In this document: piece after piece, positions 46,344-60,649 of the stretch
How the letters are laid out: every line of letters begins with the position of its first letter
Numbering within the stretch: position 1 is the stretch's first letter
DNA from: Apostichopus japonicus
Lineage: Eukaryota; Echinodermata; Holothuroidea; Aspidochirotida; Stichopodidae
Length of the DNA stretch: 64,000 nt
Reading direction: 5' to 3'
NCBI RefSeq assembly: GCF_037975245.1
Contig: NC_092567.1
Location: forward strand, 3,914,214-3,978,213
The notes under the pieces: generated by a model
What the model was told of the DNA's origin: nothing
Seen by the model: the letters and a program-made list of their open reading frames with translations, nothing else
Database searches by the model: none
Position numbers and translations under genes: made by a program

Positions 46344-46351
<8 letters not shown>
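43992..46351 (+). mobile_element. Penelope-like element, arm 2 of inverted pair
   Basis: 2,360-bp inverse of 41277-43636. Beyond 46351 it runs directly into (TA)n, whereas arm 1 continues with about 40 bp of TTTTCTTTTGGAGTAAACG-type sequence before its TA tract. The two copies therefore end differently in or next to TA-rich target DNA. The 5' ends of the two copies face each other. Confidence 0.92.
46238..46278 (+). ncRNA. Penelope hammerhead ribozyme, arm 2
   Basis: Self-cleaving RNA motif known from Penelope-like elements. Seen in order: TATTG (stem I strand), CTGACGA (CUGANGA box), one unpaired A, GGTCCC...GGGACC (stem II), GAAA, a 4-nt palindromic stem III (AATT), C as the cleavage base, then CAATA, which pairs fully with TATTG. 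The minimal palindromic stem III fits the dimer-type hammerheads reported for these elements. All core bases are present; activity is inferred. Confidence 0.8.

Positions 46352-46390
<39 letters not shown>
46351..46390. repeat. (TA)n microsatellite at the arm 2 boundary
   Basis: About 38 bp of pure TA directly at the end of the Penelope arm, followed by the hairpin at 46388-46440. Confidence 0.9.
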
Positions 46391-46393
<3 letters not shown>

Positions 46394-46440
46394 ATACTAG
46401 ATGAGACTAGTGGAAAACTAGTCTCATCTAGTATCAACAT
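46388..46440. repeat. Perfect 24-bp inverted repeat with 5-nt loop
   Basis: Arms at 46388-46411 and 46417-46440; core word GTTGATACTAGATGAGACTAGT with its exact inverse. The symmetry extends outward into TA on both sides. The right arm is repeated once more in tandem (AGTCTCATCTAGTATCAAC, about 46448-46466). It could extrude a cruciform. Confidence 0.85.
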
Positions 46441-46524
46441 ATATATAGTCTCATCTAGTATCAACATATATTCCGCTCTGCCCAATGGACATAGAGCACT
46501 CTGCGCCAAGATAGACGCCAACCT

Positions 46525-48850
<2,326 letters not shown>

Positions 48851-49193
48851 TAGACTGAATGTTTCAGTTTGAAGTGCGATTGCAATTGTTTTCAGTGTAT
48901 TGGACTGAGTTTAGACTAAAAATCACTCCATATCATATAAAGAATCCGTTGCACCGCTCAATATTTGTTTACACTGACCGAAGTATCCAATCATATTATT
49001 CAATTTTGCTACGGGATCGCGTTGATGTAAGTCTTTCTATTCCACTGAAATCACGTCCAATCAGGAAAGTAATATATGATCACGTGTTCATGATATTTGC
49101 ATGATTACAATGAGTGGTGAACATGATAGGACCGCGCACACTAGCGCATTGCAAGTAGTGCAGGGATATAAACAAATTATTTATATATGCACG
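48851..49193. other. No recognised feature
   Basis: About 340 bp; an 81-codon plus-strand frame at 48859-49104 has no recognisable domain. Confidence 0.35.
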
Positions 49194-50321
49194 CAGGGAC
49201 GTCGATATGGGAGTGTCTCACCCCACCCCCCCCCCCCCAAACTTGGTAAAACTGACGATAGTTGGAAAATTTGAGTGCGACAGTCGGAATTTCCGACTGT
49301 CACACTCTAATTTACCTGGGCCTATTCATATATTCCTGTAATTGTGTATGACCTAAAAATTGAAAAATTTCGTTCAAAATTTACTTTTAATTAGTCATGT
49401 TTACCGTTTTTCTTACCACTCTGAGAAACTGTATCTCGCGATCCTTATACTCCACCATACAAAACTTCGTATGATTTTGAATATGCCTCATAGAACCACT
49501 GTACAACGTTCGCCAGCTTCAATTCGGTTTATTTATGTACCCATTTTGCTATTAGGTGGGTTGACCCTGTTCGCTAGCTTGAAGTAAGTTCAGGATATAT
49601 ATTGCCTCTATGGTATACAACTAAAACGCTCAATACTAATCTACGGAAGCTTAAAAGTGCCATCAACTTAAGAAAAACTTTGCCACATAAGTTGACATTT
49701 TTCAAGATTAAATCTTAATATAAATCAGAAAAATGTTGGATTGCTCAGTTGATTTAACTGAGCAATTGAACAATTTTCTGCAAAATGTTTAATTGACAAC
49801 TTATTATATCTCGTCAATTGGACATTTTTTCTGCAAAATGTTTAGCTGACAACTTATCATATCTCGTCAATTTAAAAAAATTCTGCAAAATGTTCAATTG
49901 TTCACTTCATTCCAAATGGAAATAATGTTAAGTGCGCTAGGAAAAAGCACTGTATTTTTGTCGTCGAATATAATTTGTTGAAGAAAAAAAAATCCCCTTT
50001 GTTACATTAACATAGCTTTTGTAGTTAGTAGTCTATATAGCCTTCAAGCATAAAACTTATACGCAGCTTACTTGCTTAACCATAATGATTCATAAGATTG
50101 TGAAGTGAGAGCCAGTGGTACAAATGATTCGAAAAAAGTTCGGAACAAAAGTGCAGTCGCGAAAGACGGGGAGTCTGAATGACACTGACCGTATCGTTGA
50201 CGAGTAGTGCATGGAGGGTACAAGGCAGCAATTGGAATTTTCTGGCTTCAAAACCCATCCAGTTGGAAGTTCAGCCATTACCCCCCCCCCCCCCAATCAC
50301 CAGGCCTTAGCTACGTCCCTC
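49194..50321. mobile_element. Possible hAT-like element with imperfect TSD
   Basis: The left end CAGGGACGTCGATATGGG and the right end ACGTCCCTC are inverted over AGGGACGT. The flanking octamers TATGCACG (49186-49193) and TATACACG (50322-50329) agree at 7 of 8. C-rich tracts lie just inside each end, as in the other hAT-like elements. A 17-bp hairpin with one mismatch lies at 49273-49307. No transposase is seen. Confidence 0.55.
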
Positions 50322-50329
50322 TATACACG

Positions 50330-51940
50330 TATGTACTTGGAAGTTCCAGTGAAAATGGCAGAATTGCCAAGAACGTTTCTTGCGGAGAAGGCTTTGGTGA
50401 CGAATTCCTTACGCAGTTCGAGTGTAGGCCCTACTTTATTCTTTTGTTTAATTTATATAAAATGTTAACAGGCACAATTGTGTGGCTTAGCCTGCGTGCA
50501 TATTGTACATTTGCAGTTTAGAACACTGAATAGGATGTTGACTGGCGGTAGGCATAGTCTAGTTAGGCCTAACATACTGACAGGCTATATGGCTAGCGTT
50601 AACGAATCACTGTACGTAGGGCTAGTATTAACTGTTAGTAATTTAGGCCTAGGTTAGAGTTAGGCCTAACGTTAATCCTATCATGACAAACTTAGCATAT
50701 GCAAATTATTTTCGAGTGTTCTTGTCCTATACACTTTTACTTTGATATGTTTGTGGAAGCTCAAGAAGTTTATAAATAAAGAGAAATGATGAAAAGATGT
50801 AGGCCCTAACTTAGATGGTATAGGCATACGGTAAAACCGCGATGCTAATTTGGTCTTTTTCTTTCTCCAAAAACTGATGATGCAGCTGATCGTTCTGTTT
50901 CCTGAAGATTATTTAATATTATACTCTCCTTCAAATATTTGACTAACTTGAAGTTTTGACAGGTGAAGCCTCAGAAAATGTCTCTAAAATCGTGGACGCA
51001 CAAAATGTACCCGTTGGGATATTACGGACGTGATTAATGGTCATGTCGTTTTGAGATATTCTCTGATAGAACCATGATGCAAGATTAAATTAATCCTTTG
51101 TAAAGGTATCCGTACAACAGTTTTATGACAACAAAGTTAGACTAGGCCGACCTTAAATTATTTTATATTGAAATTACACGCAATTCACATGCACTGACTA
51201 TTCGCATGCCGATGGTATAGACAAATTGGAGAAACATAAAATAAATTTATTAAAACACAGTTCAACATAGCTGTTTCTCTCTCATGGTGAGAAGGTAACA
51301 TACTGCTTTGAATTTGATCGAATTTGAGGCTTTTTGAGCGTCTATTTTATTCTTCGTGCTTTACGTATCGAATCATTCAAATTTGCGTGTGATCACAAGA
51401 TGTCACGTGATACGCGATTTTACCGTCTTCTACATCCCTACGGCTAGGTTGTAAGTTATAGTTGGCTGGTACTACTGTCTAAAGCCTAGGTTTAACACAA
51501 CAGGGCCTAGTCTTGGTCTAGCACTAGTTATAGTAGGCTAGTTAGTAGTTGGTAAATATGCAGTTAAGTCAAGCTAGCCTAGGCCTAACTTGTATTTAAT
51601 TTACCCATGTTAAGTTACCTAAGCCTAACGAGGCTACGCTAGTTAATTGTAACCTCGGCCAAAAGGCTTAGGCTGTGCCTGTGTCTATGCTTCTTAATAA
51701 CATTGCGTTAGGGATATAATGTTGTAAAGGAAGAGAAATAAGGTGATATGATGCCTGTATCATACTCAAACTACTATGTGGAGCCAAACAAGTTTTGTGT
51801 ACAGTGCTCAGATTTGATCATTAAAAAACAATAGTAACTACGTAAGTTGTAACTTAGAGTAGCTATTGGGTGTAAGGTATCAGTGGGCCGTGTGAAAATA
51901 AGCATCAGCACGTTATCAGTGCAATGCTATAAGCCTCAAA
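50330..51940. other. No gene recognised
   Basis: About 1.6 kb rich in TAGGCCTA and CTAGGTT words, typical of the background here. No coding sequence or repeat copy recognised. Confidence 0.35.
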
Positions 51941-51944
51941 CGGG

Positions 51945-52200
51945 TTAGTTTAGTTTAGTAGAAAAACAGGATCAGGAGGGACACTCAAGTCCCCATCAAG
52001 GACATTATAGTCCTGAGAGAGAAAGAAAACTGAAGAAACAAACACTCTGAGCCAATAACCATGCTTAAAGTGCTTATCCAAAGCATTCTTAAACCCATTC
52101 ACACTACTTGCAAGTACAACTTTCTCAGGTAAACCGTTATACTAATTTACAACCCTATTAGAAAAAAAAGTTATGCCGAATATTAAATCTACTTGTAATA
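51945..52200 (-). mobile_element. CR1-like LINE 3'-end fragment
   Basis: The inverse of this segment aligns with 31995-32258 of the CR1-like element: the end of the RT frame, the 3' UTR (GGGGACTTGAGTGTCCCTCC) and the CTAAACTAAACTAA tail. There are scattered substitutions and an insertion in the UTR. It is a very short 5'-truncated insertion of the same family. Confidence 0.85.
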
Positions 52201-52460
52201 CCATCTGTAAAAGTTGTAGGAGGTGGATGGTAAATCTCTCAGCCTGTGATTGGGAAGTAGCTTAATGAACAGTCCATACCATTTAAACTAGATGGTGCAA
52301 TTTATGTGATGTTCTAATTATTTAATATTCTTTCTTTTCATTTCAGAAGGACATCTGTACTATATCTACTCTAATCTACATGTTGCACAGATAGTTAAAT
52401 ATGAAGAGGTATATTTATGGGAAGCTGCCAACTAGTAGATCTGGATCTCTCCTATACTTC

Positions 52461-53799
52461 GTACAAAACCTGTCTCAAACCTTAGCTTCTTGCCAAAGGT
52501 ATTAGAGAAAGTTGTTGCTCGGCGCCTCGATCAGTACATGGACGACAACGAACTTCAAGAAAAATATCAAAGTGCCTATACCAAGTTACATTCGACCGAA
52601 ACAACCCCAATCAAGGTACAGTCCGACATCGTGCATAACATAGACGACGGAAAGGCAGTAGCATTAGTTTTACTGGATTTATCTGCTGCATTTGACACCA
52701 TCGATCACTCAATTTTGCTAAATCGGCTTCGTAATATGTATGGGATAACCGGAAACGCCTTAAAATGGATGACTTCTTATCTTCAAAATAGACGCCAGTC
52801 CGTCATCATTGATAACATAAAATCTGCACCTCTGTTACTTAAATATGGTGTTCCTCAGGGATCAGTACTAGGACCAAAGTTATACTCCATGTATACTAAA
52901 CCACTGGGCGATCTTATGAGGCAGCATGGCCTTGATTACCATATGTGCGCCGACGACACCCAAATTTACCTTTCGTTTAAGCCACTTGATTCTCCTGATG
53001 CAATTAATCCTCTACATATATTGGAGACATGTCTTGAAGATGTCAGAAAATGGATGGCTGTTAACATGCTTAAGCTTAACGATGACAAGACATGATAATT
53101 TTCCATTCAAAGCATAGCAAACGAACGATCCACCTTCCTTCATTGAGAATGGGCAATGATGTCATTCCACCCTCGTCATCAGTACGGAATCTTTGTGTGT
53201 TATTTGACTCATGTTTGTCCATGAAAAACCATATAAATTTAATTAGTCGGTCTTGTTACAGCCAATTACGTATCATCGGGAGAATTCGTCTATCCCTTAA
53301 CGAGGAGGTAACCAAGTCTCTCGTCTATTCGCTGGTTGCATCTCGTCTGGATTACTGTAATGCTCTCTTGAATGGAACGTCATGCTCCTCAATCAAAAAA
53401 CTACAGAGGGTCCAGAATACGGCTGCCAGAATCATCACCAGAACCCGTCGTTACGAACATATAACTCCTGTACTCCGAGACCTGCATTGGTTACCAATTC
53501 ATCGCCGGATAAATTACAAACTCATTCTGCACGTTTTTCGTGTTCTTAATGATCAATCTCCGAGTTATATGTCTGATTTAGTTAAACGCTACACGCCAGC
53601 TAGGGCATTACGGTCCCAAAGTCATCTTTCTCTAATCATTCCTCATACTAACAAAGTCACATATGGAGATTGTTCTTTTAGTGCTGCAGGTCCTAAACTC
53701 TGGAATTCTCTTCCCCATCACTTAAGAAATATCACACATATGGACACTTTTAAGAAGCACTTGAAAACTTATCTTTTTAGGCTCGAGTATGGGCATTAA
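52461..53799 (+). pseudogene. L2-like LINE reverse transcriptase, truncated and frameshifted
   Basis: Starts abruptly inside the RT with KPVSNLSFLPKVLEKV. Motifs in order: ALVLLDLSAAFDTIDHSILL (motif A), GVPQGSVLGPKLYSMYTKPL (motif B) and HMCADDTQIYLSF (motif C, where the residue before ADD is Cys in place of the usual Tyr or Phe). The frame shifts at about 53092-53096 after LNDDKT and continues to 53799 with ASRLDYCNALLNG and FSAAGPKLWNSLPHHLR, characteristic of the L2/CR1-group C terminus. There is no endonuclease. It is a 5'-truncated dead copy of a family different from the LINE at 30.4 kb. Confidence 0.88.
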
Positions 53800-54190
53800 T
53801 CTTATTCACATTTCTTTGTTTTATTCACTTTACTGTGCCCATATTTATGTATTATTTATATATTTTATTTTTCTTTATTGTGGTTTATTACCCTGTCTTT
53901 TATCAGGTTTTACTTTTTCTGCTGTTGTTATTACTTTTAGGTTTTCTTAAGTTTGGTATTTTTATATTCCAGGTTTTGGTTCTTTTGTACAGTGCTCTTG
54001 AGCATGTTTTACTTCTACTTTTACTGCTGTTGTTTTTACTTTTAGTTTTTTTTTATGTTTGAGTATTTTTATAGTCCAGGATTTGATTCTTTTGTACAGT
54101 GCTCTTGAGAATTATTTTTTTCATGATAACAGCACTTTAATGTATGGTATTTATTTATTATTTATTTACAGAATATAGCTGTTAGTTAAA
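53800..54190 (+). mobile_element. 3' UTR of the L2-like LINE
   Basis: A T-rich tail with two copies of TTTTGTACAGTGCTCTTGAG (about 53983 and 54089), an imperfect tandem duplication of about 106 bp, ending in TTATTTATTATTTATTTA. Reading frames of poly-Leu type here are compositional. Confidence 0.65.
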
Positions 54191-55383
54191 TTATGAATAC
54201 ATTTTAAATTATTGTCAGGGCCGCTGAACAACCCTGCAAATAGTGATGCGTCCATCACCTTGGTAATAGTAATAGCTATGACCAACCTACATATTGTGCT
54301 GATATCATCCTCGTGTTAGTGTCTGCAATCACAATCTTTCCAATTGTGTATTTCTTACTACAAATATTGGCTAATTCACAAAATAGCAGCAATGAGACCG
54401 TTGTTTTGTAATATGTATCACTGTGTATGGTACAGTGTGGCCGTAAGTACATGCACACCAGAACTCAGAAAATGTAAACACGGGGGTATATGTGAATAAT
54501 CGCCTGGTTTGTTTTGATCTCATTTTGTTTAATTGTTCAGATTTTCAATACAACCTAAATTTTGAAGAAAAGAACATACAGTATATGTGGAAGTGTGATT
54601 ATAGGCTTACTGTGTACAAAGAAATGATAATTTGTTTACTTGAACGCAACATGGGACCTAAAGGCATAAATCAGGGTTTATTTTGTAATAAAAATCTTGT
54701 CAGCATTGAAACCTCATCACAATACATATTTAGTTTTCCAAATGTATTGTGACAGATTCGTATCTTTGGAACTAAACTTACTGCTATAGTAGCCTATAAA
54801 ACGGTGGGAGAACATTTGGCGACAACATGCCACAAAAATACAGTTATGGTTAATAAGTAATGGTAAGATGATTTAGTGTGTGAAAGATTCATAAAGGGTT
54901 TTAATCACTACCTCAAAGAAAAACATATGACAAGATCTCCTTTCTGTGAAAGAATGGTTCTCAGACCTCAGACCCTGATGTGTGCTTTAATTCTTGCAAA
55001 GTTGACATCTTGATCACCTTATCACTAATTGTACTAGTATTGTTAATCAGCAAAATGCCATCAATGATAGGTCAGTTATCCCTCACTCATTCTTATCATT
55101 ATGTTTCTTTGCTGGCTATTCTTCATGTTACACATCACATCAAACATACATTGCATGTGTGGTGACCTAAAGTAGCTTTGCCTTCTCTTGCCAGTCATAT
55201 TTCATTTTCTTTATTCTTTCCTAGGGAAATACAAGTACTGTATCCTTTGTTTCTTAGCTCCAAGTTAAAGAGTCCCATGAATAATCTGATTTATCCATGC
55301 CAGGGGTCCTCAACAATTGGGTTAATATAAAATGCATTTACGGGTTACGCTCACTGTCTAAACAATTCTGTAAGAATATTTCT
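54191..55383. other. No gene recognised
   Basis: About 1.2 kb of AT-rich DNA; an 86-codon plus-strand frame at 54492-54752 has no recognisable domain. Confidence 0.35.
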
Positions 55384-55795
55384 TTAAATTGATTTCATAT
55401 CCTTACTCAACAGGAAGGCACAGATGTTGAAGCTGCAGCCCGGAAAAGAAATATTGTCCAGTATAGTCAGCAATTTAAACTTTCTGGTGGACATGACACT
55501 GGCCATAAGTAACTGTTTCATTGTAGCTGAGCCAACAAAACAGTTATTTCCAGCTGGGCAAACATTGTGGAGGCAGCCGACAAGCTCTTCAAAAGTCACT
55601 GCGTCTCCAAAAATGTGGGAGTTTGTGAAATTACATAAACAATTGCTTGTTAACGTTAACCACAGAAATACATTGGATAGAAGTCGCTTCACAACATCTG
55701 ACAATGCTACACTTTTGCAGCGAACTGAAGATGACTCACCCCATTTGAAGTCCACTCAAATCAATATTCATGTACATGACTTGCACATTAAGTGA
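55384..55795. other. Unassigned region open on both strands
   Basis: Both strands are open for about 123 codons (plus 55424-55795, minus 55384-55755). A third frame reads EGTDVEAAARKRNIVQYSQQ and then, after stops, IVEAADKLFKSHC, which looks more protein-like than either open frame. It may be a decayed exon or transposon segment. I cannot name it. Confidence 0.15.
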
Positions 55796-57310
55796 ACAAG
55801 ATTCGACTGTTTCGATCCTGTGTGGCCATTTACTTAAGAACTATGTTACTATGGACTGTAGGGTTCTTGTTTTGTGGTATCTCTCTTTTTATACTAACAG
55901 TTCACATTAATAATTACAGGCATTTTAATTGTTTACTCACATATTTGCAATGTCTGTGCATATTTATTGAAAACTTTGTTTTTCTATCTTTATTAAGGTA
56001 ATCCCATAGTAAGACAAATTATCATGCCTTGGTTGTCTGATGTTCATGTTATATACAAAACAACGGTGCACGCAGTCTATGTTTTTGCACTTCAAATGTT
56101 CGAATCTTGCCAACAGTAGAAGTCACTTCTTTCCAGTGCAGCTCTGAGATGTTAATGTATCAAGTTACAGAGATAGAAAGCAGATAGATAGAACAAATAC
56201 ACAAGCTAGTACAGGAATGTACATGAAGCATATAAATGATAAAAAAGTCCATTTAAAGCTGAAAACATAGGCCCACACCTATGTTTATCCTATCACTAAA
56301 ACAAAACAAAAAGGTCTATGTGGAAGCAAATTCCACCACTCTGTGATGAATTTAATACTCTTTCATATCTGAAGCCAAATGTTAAACTGTCTAACATGTT
56401 ATACCTGTAAGATATCTACAATTCTTGATCAACTGATAGTATTTCCAAAGTACTCAGTTCACCGATGTTTAAAGTATCATTGTCTACAACCAATTTTTAA
56501 CTTCCACTGAATAATGTTGAAATCACAACATGATTTGTTAAACATTGATCAGAAAAGTGACTTGTGTTTCGGCCTTTTGGCTTAGATCATATGTAGTATA
56601 AGTAGTATGTGTAGTATCTTTCGAAGGGAATGGTAATGCACACCCGACGATGACCTCTCAGTCACAGTCCCGATGAAAGGGGACTGGGGTTGAGAGCGCA
56701 TCAGTCGTTCGGTAGTTTGGTTTTCGTGCCCAGGTTCTTTCCTAGGCGACTTTTTCTTAACAAGTAGTGTGTTTTCTGGTGCTTGTGTTGAGAAAAAGAC
56801 TGAAATACAGACCATACTAACTCAGGAGCCATTATGCACCTTTCAGTAAATTCCCTTGCATTAACATATCTTAGAATGTTGTTTTTGAGGGTAAATGCAT
56901 CAACAATGAAGAATTTCAGCACTTAGCCAACATGGAGGATCATTAGAAAAGCATTTTAAAACCAGAATTTGCAATTCATTAGATTGACAGTATAGCTATG
57001 ATGTGTTATAATTCATTCTGAACGACTGACTTTTCAGCCTATATATCAGACTAATAGACTAGAAAGTGTTCAATCTAATTTAGACTGGTGCTGCAATAAT
57101 TCGGTCTAAACTTCTAACTGTTCAGTTTAAAATGGTTTGATTTTCAGTCTATTATACTGCAGAGTATTTAGTCTAGCTAAGACTGACATTCAGTCTTTAC
57201 ATTTTAGACTGGAATTTAGTCTATGTAGTTTGATCCCTAATACCATCCATCATTATACTGAAATTTCAGATGATTAGACTAACATTTCAGTCTTTCATTT
57301 TAAGGAGAGT
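55796..57310. other. No gene recognised
   Basis: About 1.5 kb. The stretch 57020-57300 is unusually rich in TTCAGTCTA and AGACTGA words on both strands, an irregular short-motif repeat. No coding sequence supported. Confidence 0.35.
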
Positions 57311-57319
57311 AGATTACAT

Positions 57320-58220
57320 AAACAAAGAAAAAAGTGAACCACATAGGTGAGTTCAAAATCAACAACAAAAAGACATCACACATACACAAGCTCACCCTAA
57401 AATGAAATAACTTGAATACAAATTGACACTAAATGAAGTATATCGTTTTGTGTGTGTGTGTAGGGGGGGGGGGAGGTCGGGAGTGGTGGATTTCCCTCTT
57501 TGTCACCAGGTCCTGCACTATACCACCTCCCTTATTTCCTACATTGATCAGTACAATCTATGAACCTTATTTACTTACCTAATCAGGTTTTAATTGGATG
57601 TCCTTTGTTTTGGTGTAAATATCATTGACTCAATGAGCTTTAGTTTCAATAAAATGGAAATCCTTCATGTTATATTCAATCCTTGATTATTGGTTCCGGT
57701 ATCAAATGGTCCTGGAATGGGTGGTTGTGTCCAACTGTTTGGTTGAGGAAGTGTTGATTAACATACAATGCCATAGTTATAGATCAAGCTTTTCTAAATC
57801 TAAGGTGAAAATGACAGTATCGGAATTCCATTACAAAACCGGTCAATATGTCCAAACTGTGCAGATGTATAAAGCTATTTCCAGTAACATATCCACTACT
57901 TCATATTTTCCATGATCGCCGTGTTAAAACATGTCGTACAACTGATGCGCCATACGTTCTGACTTGATTATTTGGTTACACTTATATTCTGTGTACTTTT
58001 ATTAAAGAAAAATTTCAGTTATGAGTCATTTCTTCAGTAAACGTAGGAACAAACAATATATTCATAATTATCCAACCGAGTCGGAGGCCTTACTGCATAT
58101 ACAATAGCAGGGAGACGTCAGTTACTAAATTTTAACTGATGACGTAAAAGCCTTTTGTAACGCCTTTGCGAATAGTCCTGCTTTAAGTAACGCTTAAGTG
58201 ACTTATTAAAATTAGCCCTA
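57320..58220. repeat. Duplicated module A, copy 4
   Basis: Matches 25310-26200 and 60655-61530 with more divergence; the minus-strand donor-like GTAAGTAAATAAGG is kept near 57570. The homology to other A copies ends near 58195 at AAGTAACGCTTAAGTG, where module C follows. Confidence 0.75.
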
Positions 58221-58224
58221 TGTA

Positions 58225-59430
58225 CAGACTTTTTTTATTATATTACTTATCTCCATTGGTAAATATATTGATCACTGAAGACTGAATTTGAATTGAAAAT
58301 TTAGATCAAAGGAACAAATTTAGTCAGTTCCTCTGTTAGCTGTTGTTTAAAGATTTGCTTTTTTCTTCTCCAATCTGATCGATATCTTAGGAAATGTTAT
58401 AGCATTGTTTGTTTCTTTTTGTTGTATAGATATGAATATCCTCCTAGATTCGCTTAGGAGGTTTACAGAATAAACGTTTGGAATTTAGCACAATTATTCC
58501 TTATTAATATTCAACCAGCAACTGCACGTAGTCCCCTGTTTCCCATGATCTGAGTGATTACAAACAGCTGCCATTTAACTGTTTACACCAGTATAATTTA
58601 TATGTCATTTTTGTTATAAAGGTTAACAGGCTGCAAGTTATGTTTATTGAAGAAAATCATGAGCAAGTCAAAGTTCTTTAAAGATGGGTTATACTCTGCT
58701 TATTGATGTGAACGTAGTCTATAGGCCTATAATAAGTAAATTTTTCTGGTTGTTGAAGATTTGATCAAATAAAATTATATATAGCAAAAATGAAGAAATA
58801 GCAACAGTGTTGTAGCCAAGTACATGTATCCTAGTACCAAGTACTTTCGAAATGAGGCTCCGAGTACCAGGTATCATAGTCCGATGACTACTTCGTATGA
58901 TCCGAGCACCGAGTACCAATTTTTGAGAACAATATTTAGAAGCCGAGTACCGAGTACGAAGTATATTATTTCATACGAGTACATTTGGTTTTTGAAATAT
59001 ACAAAAAAAAAACTTATATTTATAACTGCTCCCGGTGGTAATTATAAGTAAAAGATATATACCAGTCGAATATGAATACATTGTTCGTGTCTTGTTATTG
59101 TTTGATACATTTTCAAATGTAAAATGTCTTAAATGATGGGTTAATATGGGTCCAAGTGTAATAGTAATACTAAGAACATGCTACACATTATTAAATGTTA
59201 GAAAAATACATCACTTATGTTTTCTCTGTGCATCCTATATGTAACTGTACGTGATAATATACTCGGCTATTCCCATTACATACACAAACAAAAAGAACTT
59301 GGCACCACCAAATCTCTCCCTAACATGAAAATACAGATACCGAAACGGTCAAACTTCTTTAAATCGAAGTTACTAATGAGAAACTGATTAAAATAATTTA
59401 AACCTTAGGCTACTTGCTAATGAGGAACTG
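58225..59430. repeat. Duplicated module C, copy 1, with GAGTACC-rich core
   Basis: Matches 62490-64000. The core (about 58803-58985) begins CAGTGTTGTAGCCAAGTAC and is dense in GAGTACCGAGTAC words, a type of sequence found in some hAT-like MITEs. No coding sequence. Confidence 0.7.
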
Positions 59431-59464
59431 ATAGAACGTTATACGGAAGTGAAATCCTTTGTTT

Positions 59465-59804
<340 letters not shown>

Positions 59805-59934
59805 ATACTGACCAGAATGTAAAACCGACATTAAGATTCTGGGCGGCATTTTCGTTCCTGTCAACATCTCATATCTAGACTTTGGCCTTTAATAGAAACT
59901 AAACGATACACCGGACCTAGCTTTTCAGTTATTT

Positions 59935-60645
59935 TAATAGTAAATACATGTTTCGTACAGACTGAGATATTGACAATGTACTTTTGACAAACTTAGGAGT
60001 CGGGTAAGTTTAGTATGCAGAAAATACTTTAAACTTGAACAATTGCAACCACTCATGCGAATTTGTTGCCGCAAAGAGACAATAATTGTAATAGAGAAGT
60101 ATCGACACAGTGACGTCAGACGGAATAATTGTATCATGGCAACCGTTACGGAGTTTAAGCACTTTATAATTGTTTTTGCTGTAATAATATACGCTTCGAA
60201 GAAAAGTAGATTTTGTTGTTCAAGGCATAGTCAATGATATGTTTTTCTTTTAATATGTTGATGAGAGGGGACTGGGGTACAATTCTATTGCCTGGCTATC
60301 AGGTTTTGTACTATCCTCACCTTCCTTAATTCCTTCATTGATTAGTACAATATATTAACTTTATATACTTTCAAGGTACTTGTACCAGTACAGGGTTTCT
60401 AGTTGTTGATAGGTGTCTTACCAAACAAAATACACATGAACTATATATATATAACGTACGGTCTAGGGGATGGGGGGGGGGGGGGGTTATGTTGGCTCTC
60501 GTAGGGAACTGTGATTCGTTATTTTATTTGTATTCGTTAAGTTCCTATACAAAATTTTCCAAATTAAGCCGCTCTATTCCGCAACGGTAATGCAAACGGG
60601 CTACGTGTAGAGTAATAAATGATCAAATTAGTGCATGTAGTTAAC
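59935..60645. repeat. Duplicated module B, copy 3
   Basis: Matches 24540-25290 and 48120-48850. It is followed directly by module A, as at 24.5-26.6 kb. The conserved minus-strand frame is present up to a stop near 60020. Confidence 0.75.
60020..60185 (-). pseudogene. Exon-like conserved frame in module B, copy 3
   Basis: Collinear with the frames at 24.7 and 48.3 kb (shared GCHDTIIPSDVTVSILLY, then C and ATNS) but stops early after KVFSAY. It supports a reading frame that existed before the copies decayed. Confidence 0.3.
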
Positions 60646-60649
60646 AAAA

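Noticed and set aside
52490-53799. Two separate genes for the L2-like frames
   Set aside because: The motif order is continuous across the junction, so this is one RT with a frameshift.
55384-55795. Overlapping 123-codon frames on both strands as genes
   Set aside because: No homology recognised; a third frame looks more protein-like but contains stops.
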